A stretch of DNA of 15,193 nucleotides. Source: an uncultured Actinomycetes bacterium. GTDB lineage: Bacteria; Actinomycetota; Acidimicrobiia; Acidimicrobiales; RAAP-2. The stretch covers positions 1 through 15,193 of the forward strand of contig CAIKVF010000251.1 of NCBI GenBank assembly GCA_903830745.1, read 5' to 3'. Numbering within the stretch: the first letter of the stretch is position 1; the number at the start of each line of letters is the position of its first letter. A program made the position numbers and the translations under genes. The notes beneath the pieces were generated by a model. That model was given only the letters and a program-made list of their open reading frames with translations, did not search any database and was not told the origin of the DNA. Below are positions 1-9,881 of the stretch, piece by piece.

Positions 1-2666
1 CCGCAACGTACCTCCTAAACCTTGCTCGTGACCGCACTGCAAAAGAAACTACGTACCACATTGACGACCAGGACCACTTCGCGAACCGTCGTATTCGTTC
101 AGTTGGTGAACTAATTCAGAACGCACTGCGTACTGGACTTTCACGTATGGAGCGCGTTGTTCGTGAGCGTATGAACACACAAGACGTTGAGTCAATTGCG
201 CCTCAGACGTTGATCAACATTCGTCCAGTGATGTCTGCGATTAAGGAATTCTTCGCAACGTCACAGCTCAGTCAGTTCATGGACCAGAACAACCCACTGT
301 CGGGACTAACGCACAAGCGTCGTCTCTCAGCGCTGGGACCTGGTGGACTTTCTCGTGAGCGTGCGGGTCTTGAAGTTCGAGACGTTCACTCCTCTCACTA
401 CGGACGTATGTGTCCAATTGAAACTCCAGAAGGTCCGAACGTAGGACTTATTGGTTACCTCGCTAACTATGCGCGCATTAATGAATACGGTTTCATTGAA
501 ACTCCGTACCGCATTGTTAAGAACGGAAAAGTAACGGGTGATGTTGAATACTTCACCGCTGACGCTGAAGAGCGTTTCGTTATTGCTCAGGCGAACACTG
601 AAGTTGACGCATCTGGAAAAATTTTGGCCGACCGCGTACTTGTACGTCGTGGACCAATTGGAACCGGACTTCGCGTTGGTTCATCGAACAAGTCTTCTTC
701 AACAACGTCAGAAATTGACTTTGTAAAGCCAGAAGAAGTTGAACTGATGGACGTTTCAACTCGTCAAGTTATTTCAGTTGCTACTGCACTTATTCCGTTC
801 GTAGAACACGACGACGCCCAGCGCGCGTTGATGGGTGCGAACATGCAAAAGCAGGCTGTGCCGCTCATCATGCCAGAAGCTCCATTCGTTGGAACTGGAA
901 TGGAAGCTCGCGCTGCTCTTGACTCTGGTGACGTTCTCATTGCAGAAGGTGACGGAACTGTTGCTTCTGTTTCTGGGGACCGCATCGTAGTTCAATACGA
1001 AAAGGGTGTTGTTGACCGTTACGGTAAGGAACTCGGTAAGAAGCAGTACAACCTAAACAAGTTCCGTCGTTCGAACCAGGACACTTCTATTAACCAGAAG
1101 CCACTCGTGTTCGGAAACGAAACTGTGAAGTTGGGTGACCTTCTTGCAGATGGAACATCTACTTACAACGGTGAACTCGCACTTGGTAAGAACTTGCTCG
1201 TGGCGTACATGCCATGGGAAGGGTACAACTACGAAGACGCGATCATTCTTAACGAGCGCCTTGTTCGTGACGATGTTCTTACTTCTATCCACGTTAAGGA
1301 ATATGAAATTGACGCTCGCGACACCAAGCTTGGTGCCGAAGAAATCACTCGAGACATTCCTAACTTGCCAGACGACATCTTGGCTGACCTCGACGACCGC
1401 GGAATTGTTCGCATTGGTGCAGAAGTGCAGCCTGGCGACATCCTCGTAGGTAAGGTCACCCCAAAGGGTGAAACTGAGCAGAGCCCGGAAGAGCGTCTGC
1501 TTCGTGCAATCTTCGGTGAAAAGGCTCGTGAAGTACGAGACACATCACTCAAGGTTCCACACGGTGAATCTGGAAAAGTTATCGACGTCAAGGTATACAG
1601 CCGCGACGAAGACCACGAAATGCAGCCTGGTGTTAACCAGCTTGTAAAGGTTTATGTTGCTCAGAAGCGAAAGATCTCAGAAGGTGACAAGCTCGCCGGA
1701 CGCCACGGTAACAAGGGTGTTATTTCAAAGATCCTTCCTGAAGAAGACATGCCGTACATGGAAGACGGAACACCAGTTGACATCATCTTGTCGCCACTTG
1801 GTGTACCGAGTCGTATGAACGTTGGTCAGGTTCTTGAATCTCACCTCGGCTACGCGGCTCGTCACGGTTGGGAAGGCATCACAGTTAACCCAGCAGTAGG
1901 AACTTCAGGTCAGACTGACCAGAACGACCCAAGCAACCGTCCATTCCGTAAGACTCGTCCACGCACAGAGCCTGCGATCTACGTTTCAACACCATCGTTT
2001 GACGGTGCGCACTGGGACGAGACCGAGCGTGCGAAGGACAAGCCAACAATCCAAAAGACATTCCAGACTCTTAACGTCGATGGTCGAAACGGCAAGCGCT
2101 TGCTTGCTGGCGACAACGACGGCAAGGTCACATTGTTCAATGGACGTACTGGTGAGTCATACGACAACCCAATCTCAGTTGGTTACGCCTACATCTTGAA
2201 GCTCGCTCACATGGTCGACGACAAGATCCACGCACGTTCAACTGGTCCATACTCAATGATCACTGCCCAGCCACTTGGTGGTAAGGCGCAGTTCGGTGGT
2301 CAGCGTTTCGGAGAAATGGAAGTTTGGGCTCTCGAAGCATACGGAGCTGCCTACGCACTTCAAGAACTCTTGACTGTGAAGTCAGACGACATGAAGGGCC
2401 GCGAGCGTGCTTACGAAGCAATCGTTAAGGGTCAAAACTTGCCAGAGCCTGGTATCCCTGAATCATTCAAGGTGCTTATCAAGGAAATGCAATCACTCTG
2501 TCTAAACGTAGAAGTACGTGACAAGAACAAGCAACACGTTGATCTTGCAGACACTGAAGAAGACTTCTTCTCGGTTACTCGCGAACTCGGAATCGACATC
2601 AGTCGACCTGAGCGTGGTTCTGATGAAGAAGATGCCCGCCGCGCCGCCGAAAGGAAGTTGTCATGA
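1..2666 (+). CDS. rpoB: RNA polymerase beta subunit, 5'-truncated by window edge
   Basis: The beta subunit forms one side of the catalytic cleft of RNA polymerase and binds the nascent RNA and the rifampicin class of inhibitors. The reading frame is open from base 3, so 887 codons are present; about a quarter of the protein lies upstream of the window. Visible segments in order are the fork and rifampicin region ([13 protein letters not shown] at about 261-299, then [13 protein letters not shown]), [12 protein letters not shown], a Ser/Thr-rich loop at 651-713, [13 protein letters not shown], the active-site segment [13 protein letters not shown], and the C-terminal clamp segment [24 protein letters not shown]. 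The residues equivalent to E. coli D516, H526 and S531 are Asp (282-284), His (312-314) and Ser (327-329), the usual drug-sensitive state. The stop overlaps the rpoC start as ATGA, implying translational coupling. Identification is essentially certain. Confidence 0.99.
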   Translation, partial: ATYLLNLARDRTAKETTYHIDDQDHFANRRIRSVGELIQNALRTGLSRMERVVRERMNTQDVESIAPQTLINIRPVMSAIKEFFATSQLSQFMDQNNPLSGLTHKRRLSALGPGGLSRERAGLEVRDVHSSHYGRMCPIETPEGPNVGLIGYLANYARINEYGFIETPYRIVKNGKVTGDVEYFTADAEERFVIAQANTEVDASGKILADRVLVRRGPIGTGLRVGSSNKSSSTTSEIDFVKPEEVELMDVSTRQVISVATALIPFVEHDDAQRALMGANMQKQAVPLIMPEAPFVGTGMEARAALDSGDVLIAEGDGTVASVSGDRIVVQYEKGVVDRYGKELGKKQYNLNKFRRSNQDTSINQKPLVFGNETVKLGDLLADGTSTYNGELALGKNLLVAYMPWEGYNYEDAIILNERLVRDDVLTSIHVKEYEIDARDTKLGAEEITRDIPNLPDDILADLDDRGIVRIGAEVQPGDILVGKVTPKGETEQSPEERLLRAIFGEKAREVRDTSLKVPHGESGKVIDVKVYSRDEDHEMQPGVNQLVKVYVAQKRKISEGDKLAGRHGNKGVISKILPEEDMPYMEDGTPVDIILSPLGVPSRMNVGQVLESHLGYAARHGWEGITVNPAVGTSGQTDQNDPSNRPFRKTRPRTEPAIYVSTPSFDGAHWDETERAKDKPTIQKTFQTLNVDGRNGKRLLAGDNDGKVTLFNGRTGESYDNPISVGYAYILKLAHMVDDKIHARSTGPYSMITAQPLGGKAQFGGQRFGEMEVWALEAYGAAYALQELLTVKSDDMKGRERAYEAIVKGQNLPEPGIPESFKVLIKEMQSLCLNVEVRDKNKQHVDLADTEEDFFSVTRELGIDISRPERGSDEEDARRAAERKLS

Positions 2667-5600
2667 GTCCGCTCGACGTCAACCAGTTTGAAGAACTAAG
2701 CATTGGCCTCGCCACTGCGTCAAACATCCGTAGTTGGTCATCAGGAGAAGTTAAGAAGCCTGAGACAATCAACTACCGCACACTGCGCCCTGAGAAGGAC
2801 GGTCTTTTCTGCGAAAAGATCTTCGGACCTCAAAAGGCATGGGAATGTGCATGTGGAAAGTACAAGCGAGTTCGTTTTAAAGGAATCGTTTGTGAGCGCT
2901 GTGGTGTTGAAGTTACGAGCGACAAAGTTCGTCGTGACCGCATGGGCCACATTGCCCTTTCTGCACCAGTAGTTCACATTTGGTACTTGCGTGGAACACG
3001 CTCATGGCTTGCCTACCTTCTTATGGGAACACTTCCAAAGGAAGAACTCAAGGCTAAGCAGCTCGAGAAGGTTATTTACTTCGCCGCGCACATGGTTACC
3101 CACGTTGAAATTGATCGTCGTCACGAAGACCTAAGCGATCTTCGCCAAGGTCTCTCAGACGAATTGATTGAAATTGCAGAGCGCGAAGTTAAGGCACTCG
3201 ACACCAAGTTGAAGGACATCGAAGCTCGTGCTGCAAAGCTCGAGTCAGAAGGAGCGAAGGAAACTGAGCTTCGTGCACTTCAGCGTGGAACCGAGAAGGA
3301 ACTGGACGCTGTTCGTTCACGTTTCGCCGAAGAACGCGAACTTGCTAAGCAAGCATTCGACACATTCGAAGGTCTGCACTCACGTCAGATCATTGAAGAC
3401 GAAGTTCTCTACCGTGAAATGGAATTCCGTTACGGGGAATACTTCGAAGGTGGCATGGGAGCTAACGCAATCTTGCAACTAATCGACCGCATGGACCTCG
3501 ACGAAGAAGAAAAGGTAATGCGCGAGATGATTGACGCTAAGGACGGCCGCAAGCCTCTTAGTGCTCAGCGTCACGCCAAGTTCCTTAAGCGTCTCGCCAT
3601 TGTTCAGTCGTTCAACCGTCGTGATGACCAGGGCCGTCGTCTTAATGACCCACGCGCCATGATCCTCGAAGCAGTGCCAGTTATTCCGCCAGACCTTCGC
3701 CCTATGGTGCAGCTTGACGGTGGACGCTTCGCGACATCAGACCTCAACGACCTTTACCGTCGTGTGATCAACCGCAACAACCGACTCAAGCGCTTGCTTG
3801 ACCTCGGTGCTCCAGACATCATTGTTAACAACGAAAAGCGAATGCTGCAAGAAGCAGTTGACGCGTTGTTCGACAACGGTCGTCGCGGACGTCCAGTTGC
3901 TGGCCAGTCAGGTCGACCACTTAAGTCACTTTCAGACATGTTGAAGGGTAAGCAGGGACGCTTCCGTCAGAACTTGCTCGGAAAGCGCGTTGACTACTCA
4001 GGTCGTTCAGTAATTGTTGTTGGACCTCAGCTCAAACTGCACCAGTGTGGTCTGCCAAAGATGATGGCGCTTGAACTCTTCAAGCCTTTCGTTATGAAGC
4101 GACTTATTGAGACGCAGATGGCTCAGAACATCAAGAGCGCTAAGCGCATGGTTGAACGCCGTAAGGCAGTTGTATGGGACGTTCTCGAAGAAGTTATTCG
4201 CGAGCACCCAGTACTTCTTAACCGTGCACCGACTCTTCACCGACTTGGTATCCAGGCTTTCGAGCCAGTACTCGTAGACGGTAAGGCCATTCAGATTCAC
4301 CCTCTCGTATGTAAGGCGTTCAACGCTGACTTCGACGGTGACCAGATGGCGGTACACGTACCGCTTTCTGCTGAAGCACAGGCTGAAGCACGCATCTTGA
4401 TGTTGTCAACAAACAACATCTTCACACCGGCAACCGGTCGACCTATTACTGAGCCTGCTCAGGACATGGTCTTTGGTGCCTACTACCTAACACTTCCAGC
4501 TGACGCAGAAGTGCAGAACCCACCAGTGTTCCGTCACGTCTTCGAGATCGAAAATGCTCTCGCCGACAAGACCATTGGCCTACGTTCACCAATTCAGATT
4601 CGTCCACTCGAAGGATCATCGCTTGCGATGCGCCTCGAGCTCGCAGGAATTGAAACAACTGGCGTTAACCGTCAACTTGTTACAACTCCTGGACGTGTTT
4701 TCTTTAACGAAGCGTTGCCATTCGGTTTCCGTTTCGTTAACGAGCTCATTGGTAAGAACGCCACACCAATTGGAACGATTGTTGAAGAAATCTCAGGAAA
4801 CTTCGGACGTCACGAAGTTGCTGAAGCACTTGACGCAATTAAGTCACTTGGTTTCCGTTACGCCACTAAGTCAGGTCTCACCATCTCAATTGATGACGTT
4901 GTTACAACGCCAGAGAAGGCTGAGATTCTTAACAAGTACGAAGAGCAGGCCGCCAAGGTTGAAACTAACTACAAGCGTGGTGTGATTGTGGACGACGAGC
5001 GTCGTCAACAGGAAATCGAGATTTGGACAAACGCAAACAAGGAGGTCGGTGACGCTACTGACCGTGCCATGAACGCTAAGTTCGACAACCCAATTCGTAT
5101 GATGGTTGACTCTGGTGCTCGTGGTAACTCACAGCAGATTCGCCAGATTGCCGCTATGAAGGGCCTCGTATCTAACCCACGTGGTGAAATGATTCCTCGC
5201 CCGATTAAGTCTTCATTCCGTGAAGGCCTTTCGGTTCTTGAGTACTTCATTTCGACACACGGTACCCGTAAGGGACTGGGTGACACCGCTCTACGTACCG
5301 CTGACTCTGGTTACCTAACACGTCGACTCGTTGACGTTGCTCAGGAACTCATTGTTAAGGAATTCGACTGTGCAACAACTCGCGGAATGTGGATCGAGCA
5401 CGTTGCTGCTGACACACGCGGACAGCGTGCTCACCTCGAAACCAAGCTATGGGGACGTGTTGTTTCAGAACCTGTGACACTTTCAGACGGAACCACTATT
5501 GAAGCTGGTGTGATGTTGATGGCTGATGATGTTGAGCGTCTTCGTGACGACTCAGCAGTGTCGCGCGTTCGTGTTCGTACAACACTTACTTGTGACGCAC

Positions 5601-6691
5601 TTCAGGGTGTTTGTGCAGCGTGCTACGGACTTTCACTTGCTACTCACCAACTCGTTGAGCTTGGTGAAGCAGTTGGTGTAATCGCGGCTCAGTCAATTGG
5701 TGAACCTGGAACTCAGCTCACCATGCGTACATTCCACTCCGGTGGTGTTACTGGATCAGACATTACCCACGGTCTTCCACGCGTTGTTGAGCTCTTCGAA
5801 GCTCGTACACCAAAGGGTGCTGCGATTGTTGCAGAACACTCTGGTGTTGTGCGCGTTGAACTCATTGGACGTGAGAACAAGGTGACTGTTGTATCGAACG
5901 ATGGCGAAATTCAGGAATCTTCGATTTCTATTGCTCGTCACCTTCTCGTACAAGATGGTCAAGAAGTTGAAGTTGGAACGCCACTATGTGACGGACCACT
6001 CGACCCTAAGCTCATGATGAAATTCCGTGGTACTCGCGAAACGCAGCAGTACTTAACTGAAGAAGTTCAGAACGTTTACCGTGACCAAGGTGTATCTATT
6101 CACGACAAGCACATCGAACTCATTGTTCGACAAATGACTCGTCGTGTTCAGATTGTTGATGCAGGTGACTCACACTGGCTCCCAGGAGCAATGGTGGACG
6201 TCAAGTTGTTCAACGACACTAACGATGGTCTCGAATCAGAAGCTAAGGAAGTTGCCGATGGTCGTGCTCAGTTGATGGGTATTACTAAGGCTTCACTGGC
6301 AACTGACTCATGGCTCTCAGCGGCTTCCTTCCAGGAAACCACTCGAGTGCTTACAGAGGCTGCCATTGAAGGAAAGCGTGACCACCTTGTTGGTCTGAAG
6401 GAAAACATCATTATTGGTAAGTTGATTCCTGCCGGATCGGGCCTTGAGTACTACAACAAGCGCGAACTCCGTCTCGACATGCCAGATGCTGAACTTCTGC
6501 CTGCATGGGCTCAGGTTTCTGACGATGACCTCGACTTGGCTAGCCTTTTGGGCGAAATCCAGGGCGATGACAGCTTTAAGGACGAATTTGCCGATGTTTT
6601 CTCACGAGGAACCGCTACGTATGACGAATCAGCGGCCCTTATTGAAGATGAGGCCCCAAAGCCTGAAGATGAAGGCGGCATAGCTCTCTAA
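2663..6691 (+). CDS. rpoC: RNA polymerase beta' subunit
   Basis: Beta' carries the catalytic magnesium of RNA polymerase and forms the clamp. At 1342 residues it has a typical actinobacterial length. The first zinc site is C62, C64, C77 and C80; the second is C903, C977, C984 and C987. A charged, predicted helical insert at about residues 150-245 matches the insert known from Actinobacteria. The catalytic motif [12 protein letters not shown] gives D556, D558 and D560. The bridge-helix region includes [11 protein letters not shown] and [16 protein letters not shown], and the trigger loop contains [13 protein letters not shown] with His1025. The start is ATG at 2663, preceded by AAGGAAG inside the end of rpoB. 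The last 50 or so codons are acidic ([14 protein letters not shown] end) and use GAT, TTT and one ATA more freely than the body, as expected for a weakly constrained tail. Confidence 0.99.
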   Translation: MSPLDVNQFEELSIGLATASNIRSWSSGEVKKPETINYRTLRPEKDGLFCEKIFGPQKAWECACGKYKRVRFKGIVCERCGVEVTSDKVRRDRMGHIALSAPVVHIWYLRGTRSWLAYLLMGTLPKEELKAKQLEKVIYFAAHMVTHVEIDRRHEDLSDLRQGLSDELIEIAEREVKALDTKLKDIEARAAKLESEGAKETELRALQRGTEKELDAVRSRFAEERELAKQAFDTFEGLHSRQIIEDEVLYREMEFRYGEYFEGGMGANAILQLIDRMDLDEEEKVMREMIDAKDGRKPLSAQRHAKFLKRLAIVQSFNRRDDQGRRLNDPRAMILEAVPVIPPDLRPMVQLDGGRFATSDLNDLYRRVINRNNRLKRLLDLGAPDIIVNNEKRMLQEAVDALFDNGRRGRPVAGQSGRPLKSLSDMLKGKQGRFRQNLLGKRVDYSGRSVIVVGPQLKLHQCGLPKMMALELFKPFVMKRLIETQMAQNIKSAKRMVERRKAVVWDVLEEVIREHPVLLNRAPTLHRLGIQAFEPVLVDGKAIQIHPLVCKAFNADFDGDQMAVHVPLSAEAQAEARILMLSTNNIFTPATGRPITEPAQDMVFGAYYLTLPADAEVQNPPVFRHVFEIENALADKTIGLRSPIQIRPLEGSSLAMRLELAGIETTGVNRQLVTTPGRVFFNEALPFGFRFVNELIGKNATPIGTIVEEISGNFGRHEVAEALDAIKSLGFRYATKSGLTISIDDVVTTPEKAEILNKYEEQAAKVETNYKRGVIVDDERRQQEIEIWTNANKEVGDATDRAMNAKFDNPIRMMVDSGARGNSQQIRQIAAMKGLVSNPRGEMIPRPIKSSFREGLSVLEYFISTHGTRKGLGDTALRTADSGYLTRRLVDVAQELIVKEFDCATTRGMWIEHVAADTRGQRAHLETKLWGRVVSEPVTLSDGTTIEAGVMLMADDVERLRDDSAVSRVRVRTTLTCDALQGVCAACYGLSLATHQLVELGEAVGVIAAQSIGEPGTQLTMRTFHSGGVTGSDITHGLPRVVELFEARTPKGAAIVAEHSGVVRVELIGRENKVTVVSNDGEIQESSISIARHLLVQDGQEVEVGTPLCDGPLDPKLMMKFRGTRETQQYLTEEVQNVYRDQGVSIHDKHIELIVRQMTRRVQIVDAGDSHWLPGAMVDVKLFNDTNDGLESEAKEVADGRAQLMGITKASLATDSWLSAASFQETTRVLTEAAIEGKRDHLVGLKENIIIGKLIPAGSGLEYYNKRELRLDMPDAELLPAWAQVSDDDLDLASLLGEIQGDDSFKDEFADVFSRGTATYDESAALIEDEAPKPEDEGGIAL

Positions 6692-6756
6692 CGACAAGAT
6701 CCTTGCCACCGGCCCCTGGCCGGTGGCGGGCTTGCCGTTCTAAGGGGTTTTGTCGT
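6691..6756 (+). terminator. GC-rich hairpin after rpoC, candidate terminator or attenuator
   Basis: A perfect 10-bp stem, gccaccggcc (6705-6714) with ggccggtggc (6718-6727), closes a 3-nt loop. A wider pairing is possible: acgacaa (6691-6697) with ttgtcgt (6750-6756), and cctt (6701-6704) with aagg (6742-6745). There is no U-tract directly after the inner stem; GGGGTTTTG follows about 17 nt later. The stem strength and the position right after the rpoC stop suggest that it ends or attenuates the rpoBC transcript, but the missing U-tract leaves this uncertain. It could instead be a processing site or a stabilising 3' end. Confidence 0.5.
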
Positions 6757-6761
6757 AAGAT
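6732..6761 (+). promoter_or_regulatory. Candidate sigma-70-type promoter of the str operon
   Basis: TTGCCG (6732-6737) and TAAGAT (6756-6761) are separated by 18 nt and fit a vegetative -35/-10 pair (4 of 6 and 4 of 6 matches to TTGACA and TATAAT). Transcription would begin near 6768 and give a leader of about 57 nt before rpsL. The elements lie in the 3' part of the post-rpoC hairpin region, so terminator and promoter are physically interleaved. This is a pattern match only, with no experimental support. Confidence 0.45.
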
Positions 6762-6772
6762 AGAAAGTCCGC

Positions 6773-6794
6773 GCGCCGGAATCATCCGGTTCGC
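6773..6794 (+). promoter_or_regulatory. Leader hairpin upstream of rpsL
   Basis: The stem gcg-ccgga (6773-6780) pairs with tccgg-tt-cgc (6785-6794), with a 4-nt loop ATCA and a 2-nt bulge. It sits just after the predicted transcription start and 17 nt before the AGAGG ribosome binding site of rpsL. It could stabilise the 5' end or serve as a protein-binding site, for example for feedback by S7. No function is demonstrated. Confidence 0.35.
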
Positions 6795-6824
6795 CTAAGT
6801 ACGAATAAAAAGAAGAGGTTCCGC

Positions 6825-7196
6825 GTGCCCACAATTGCACAGTTGGTCCGAAAGGGTCGACAGGACAAGAAAACCAAGACCAAGACACCGGCGCTTAAGG
6901 GCGCCCCTCAACGTCGTGGTGTGTGCACCCGTGTTCACACGGTTACACCTAAGAAGCCGAACTCAGCTCTTCGTAAGGTTGCACGTGTGCGCCTTACGTC
7001 AGGTGTTGAAGTCACTGCCTACATCCCAGGTGTAGGACACAACCTCCAAGAGCACTCAATCGTGCTCGTACGTGGTGGACGTGTGAAGGACCTTCCAGGT
7101 GTTCGTTACAAGATCATTCGCGGTGCACTTGACACATCAGGTGTTCGTGACCGCAAGCAGGCCCGTAGTCGCTACGGTGCCAAGAGGGAGAAATAA
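6825..7196 (+). CDS. rpsL: 30S ribosomal protein S12
   Basis: S12 lies at the decoding centre of the small subunit and shapes tRNA selection and streptomycin response. The 123-residue length matches the family. Conserved blocks are QRRGVCTRV (residues 29-37), [12 protein letters not shown] (41-52) and GHNLQEHS with [13 protein letters not shown] (71-94). Lys43 and Lys88, where streptomycin resistance changes fall in mycobacteria, are both wild type. Asp89 is the residue equivalent to the one modified to methylthio-Asp in E. coli. The start is GTG at 6825, preceded by AAGAGG with 6 nt spacing; no better start is nearby. The stop overlaps the rpsG ATG as TAATG. It is the first gene of the str unit. 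Confidence 0.98.
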   Translation: MPTIAQLVRKGRQDKKTKTKTPALKGAPQRRGVCTRVHTVTPKKPNSALRKVARVRLTSGVEVTAYIPGVGHNLQEHSIVLVRGGRVKDLPGVRYKIIRGALDTSGVRDRKQARSRYGAKREK

Positions 7197-7666
7197 TGCC
7201 TCGTAAAGGCCCCGCCGTACGTCGTGAAGTTCCACTTGACCCGATTTACAAGTCGGTTCTCGTAACGCAAATTACGAACAAGATTCTTGAGCGCGGCAAG
7301 CGCACAATCGCTGAGCGCATTGTGTACACCGCACTTGAGCAGGTTGAAGCAAAGACCGGCACTGACCCAGTTGCAACACTGAAGCGTGCACTCGAAAACG
7401 TTCGCCCAGAGCTTGAAGTACGTAGCCGCCGTGTTGGTGGAACTACATACCAAGTTCCTGTTGAAGTTCGCCCTCGTCGTTCAACGACACTCGGTATTCG
7501 ATGGTTGACTGACTACGCGAAGAACCGTCGTGAAAAGACAATGGCTGACCGCCTCGCTGCAGAAATCATCGACGCATCTAACGGTGTTGGTGCTGCTGTT
7601 AAGCGTCGTGAAGACATGGCCAAGATGGCCGAATCCAACAAAGCCTTCGCGCACTACCGCTGGTAA
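7196..7666 (+). CDS. rpsG: 30S ribosomal protein S7
   Basis: S7 nucleates assembly of the small-subunit head by binding the 3' major domain of 16S rRNA, and it lines the E and P sites. The length, 156 residues, is exactly usual. Recognisable blocks are the N-terminal [51 protein letters not shown] with the [11 protein letters not shown] segment, and the C-terminal [11 protein letters not shown]. The start ATG shares one base with the rpsL stop and is served by AGAGGGAG (7183-7190) in the last rpsL codons, so the two genes are translationally coupled. In E. coli, S7 is the feedback repressor of the str operon; whether it does so here is unknown. Confidence 0.98.
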   Translation: MPRKGPAVRREVPLDPIYKSVLVTQITNKILERGKRTIAERIVYTALEQVEAKTGTDPVATLKRALENVRPELEVRSRRVGGTTYQVPVEVRPRRSTTLGIRWLTDYAKNRREKTMADRLAAEIIDASNGVGAAVKRREDMAKMAESNKAFAHYRW

Positions 7667-7684
7667 TCAAAGAGAGTTATTGAA

Positions 7685-9772
7685 ATGACCGATCGCGAGA
7701 TCTCACTTGACAAGGTGCGCAATATTGGCATCATGGCGCACATTGACGCCGGTAAGACCACGACTACTGAACGAATTCTTTACTACACCGGTAAGAACTA
7801 CAAAATTGGTGAAGTTCACGAAGGCGCAGCAACCATGGACTGGATGGTCCAGGAGCAAGAGCGTGGAATCACAATTACTTCTGCTGCCACCACATGCATG
7901 TGGAACGGTCACCGAATCAACATCATTGACACCCCGGGACACGTTGACTTCACTGTTGAAGTAGAGCGTTCACTTCGTGTTCTTGACGGTGCTGTTGCAG
8001 TATTCGACGCCGTTGCCGGTGTTGAGCCACAGACCGAAACTGTATGGCGTCAAGCGAACAAGTACAACGTTCCACGTATTTGCTTCGTTAACAAGATGGA
8101 CCGTACCGGAGCTGACTTCTTTCGCTGTGTAGAAATGATCGAAGACCGTCTTGACTGCGTTCCTGCAGTTATCCAGCTACCTATTGGTGCTGAAGGCGAC
8201 TACCTCGGAATCATCGACATCTGCTCAATGACTGCAACGATCTACCACGATGACAAGGGCGAGAAGCTCGAAGTTGTTGAGATCCCTGCTGAGTACAAGG
8301 ACCAGGCCGACGAGTACCGCGCAAAGTTGCTTGACATTCTCACCACATTTGACGACGAGCTCATGGAAAAGATGCTCGAAGAAAAAGAAATCACTACAGC
8401 TGACGTGCGTCGTGCACTTCGCGTAGGGACTCTTGATGGTCACTGTGTTCCAATTCTTAACGGAACTGCATTTAAGAACAAGGGTGTTCAGCCAATGCTC
8501 GACGCCGTTGTTGACTTCCTCCCATCACCTGTTGACCTTCCACCTACTGAAGGAACAAAGCCAGGTAAGGAAGACGTTCTTCTTCGTAAGGCTGACGACA
8601 AAGAACCATTCGCAGCTCTTGCATTCAAGATCATGACTGACCCTTACGTGGGTAAGTTGATTTACCTTCGCGTGTACTCAGGAACACTCCAAAAGGGTGA
8701 CACTGTAATTAACACGACTAAGGGAATGAAGAAGGAGCGACTCGGTCGCCTCTTGTTGATGCACGCTAACGAGCGTCAAGACATCGACACCATCCGCACC
8801 GGTGACATCATCGCTGCTGTTGGTCTTAAGCAAGTAACTACTGGTGACACTCTTAGTGACATGGACAACCCAATTCAGCTCGAAACACTCGTGTTCCCTG
8901 AGCCGGTTATCCACGTTGCTGTTGAACCTAAGACCAAGGCTGACCAAGAAAAGCTTGGTAAGGCTCTGTACTCACTTTCAGAAGAAGACCCAACGTTCCG
9001 TGTTCGCACCGACGAAGAAACTGGTCAGACAGTTATCTCGGGAATGGGTGAGCTCCACTTGGAAGTTCTTGTTGACCGAATGCTTCGTGAATTCGCAGTG
9101 GATGCCAATGTTGGTAAGCCACAGGTTGCGTACCGTGAAACAATTCGCAAGACCGTTACCAAGGTTGAAGAGAAGTACGTTCGCCAGACCGGTGGTAAGG
9201 GTCAGTATGGTCACGTTGTTATCACTATGGAACCAACTGGTCCTGGTGGCGGCTACGAATTCGTTGATGAAATTTCCGGTGGTGTTATTCCGAAGGAATA
9301 CATTGGACCGGTTAACCAGGGAATCACTGAAGCACTAACTTCAGGTGTTCTTGCGGGCTACCCAGTTGTAGACGTTCGCGTACGTCTTACTTTTGGTAGC
9401 TACCACGACGTTGACTCTTCGGAAATGGCATTCAAAATCGCGGGTTCAATCGCGGTGAAGAAGGCCGCCCGCTTGGCTAGTCCAGTGCTCCTAGAGCCTG
9501 TTATGGCCGTAGAAGTGGTAACTCCAGAGGACTACATGGGTGACGTTATTGGAGACCTCTCCAGTCGCCGAGGCCGTGTAGAAGGCATGGAACAAAAGGG
9601 CAATAGCCAAGCAATCAGGGCACTTGTGCCACTAGCTGATATGTTCGGCTACGCTACTGACCTGCGTTCTCGCACCCAAGGGCGCGCGACGTACACCATG
9701 CAGTTCCATTCATACGCAGAAGTGCCCGAGTCGATCGCCAAGGAGATCGTCGCCAAGGCTACAGGCGCGTAA
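7685..9772 (+). CDS. fusA: Elongation factor G
   Basis: EF-G is the GTPase that drives translocation of tRNA and mRNA on the ribosome and, with RRF, ribosome recycling. At 695 residues it has the normal length. GTP-binding motifs are AHIDAGKT (18-25), the switch I stretch RGITI (60-64), DTPGH (82-86) and NKMD (136-139). Domain IV and V signatures follow: GQYGHV, the [19 protein letters not shown] segment, [16 protein letters not shown] and SYAEVP near the end. It lies 18 nt after rpsG with a modest AGAGAG ribosome binding site (7671-7676). The last 330 bases or so use AAT, AGC, AGG, CAT and CTA codons that are rarer in the rest of the gene. Sequence features fit fusA rather than a tetracycline-resistance paralogue, given the complete operon context. 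Confidence 0.99.
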   Translation: MTDREISLDKVRNIGIMAHIDAGKTTTTERILYYTGKNYKIGEVHEGAATMDWMVQEQERGITITSAATTCMWNGHRINIIDTPGHVDFTVEVERSLRVLDGAVAVFDAVAGVEPQTETVWRQANKYNVPRICFVNKMDRTGADFFRCVEMIEDRLDCVPAVIQLPIGAEGDYLGIIDICSMTATIYHDDKGEKLEVVEIPAEYKDQADEYRAKLLDILTTFDDELMEKMLEEKEITTADVRRALRVGTLDGHCVPILNGTAFKNKGVQPMLDAVVDFLPSPVDLPPTEGTKPGKEDVLLRKADDKEPFAALAFKIMTDPYVGKLIYLRVYSGTLQKGDTVINTTKGMKKERLGRLLLMHANERQDIDTIRTGDIIAAVGLKQVTTGDTLSDMDNPIQLETLVFPEPVIHVAVEPKTKADQEKLGKALYSLSEEDPTFRVRTDEETGQTVISGMGELHLEVLVDRMLREFAVDANVGKPQVAYRETIRKTVTKVEEKYVRQTGGKGQYGHVVITMEPTGPGGGYEFVDEISGGVIPKEYIGPVNQGITEALTSGVLAGYPVVDVRVRLTFGSYHDVDSSEMAFKIAGSIAVKKAARLASPVLLEPVMAVEVVTPEDYMGDVIGDLSSRRGRVEGMEQKGNSQAIRALVPLADMFGYATDLRSRTQGRATYTMQFHSYAEVPESIAKEIVAKATGA

Positions 9773-9881
9773 GTAATTCCGGGAAACCGGAGAAATGGTC
9801 CAAACCGTAGTCGGGGAGGACCGAAACCAACCCGACTGATTCGCGGGAATCAGTCACTAGAGAGAAAGTTAGTCCCCGACA
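9773..9881 (+). promoter_or_regulatory. Structured fusA-tuf intergenic leader
   Basis: This 109-nt gap contains several exact inverted repeats. They are tccgg (9778-9782) with ccgga (9787-9791) around a GAAA tetraloop; ggtcc (9797-9801) with ggacc (9818-9822); gtcggg (9810-9815) with cccgac (9831-9836); gactgatt (9834-9841) with aatcagtc (9848-9855); and the long-range pair gtcgggg (9810-9816) with ccccgac (9874-9880), which ends 1 nt before the tuf ATG. Some pairings exclude each other. The only ribosome-binding-like stretch is GAGAGAAAG (9860-9868), weak and far from the start. I see no convincing promoter, although Streptomyces tuf is known to have one in this position. Confidence 0.5.

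Noticed and set aside
282..329. Possible rifampicin-resistance changes in rpoB
   Set aside because: The Asp, His and Ser at the three main positions are wild type.
1229..1591. 120-codon minus-strand open frame opposite rpoB
   Set aside because: Ser/Arg-rich shadow product typical of antisense frames; rpoB is unambiguous on the + strand.
3101..3377. Charged helical insert in RpoC as a novel domain
   Set aside because: An insert of this kind and position is already known from actinobacterial beta' subunits.
6951..7091. Possible streptomycin-resistance changes in rpsL
   Set aside because: Lys43 and Lys88 are wild type.
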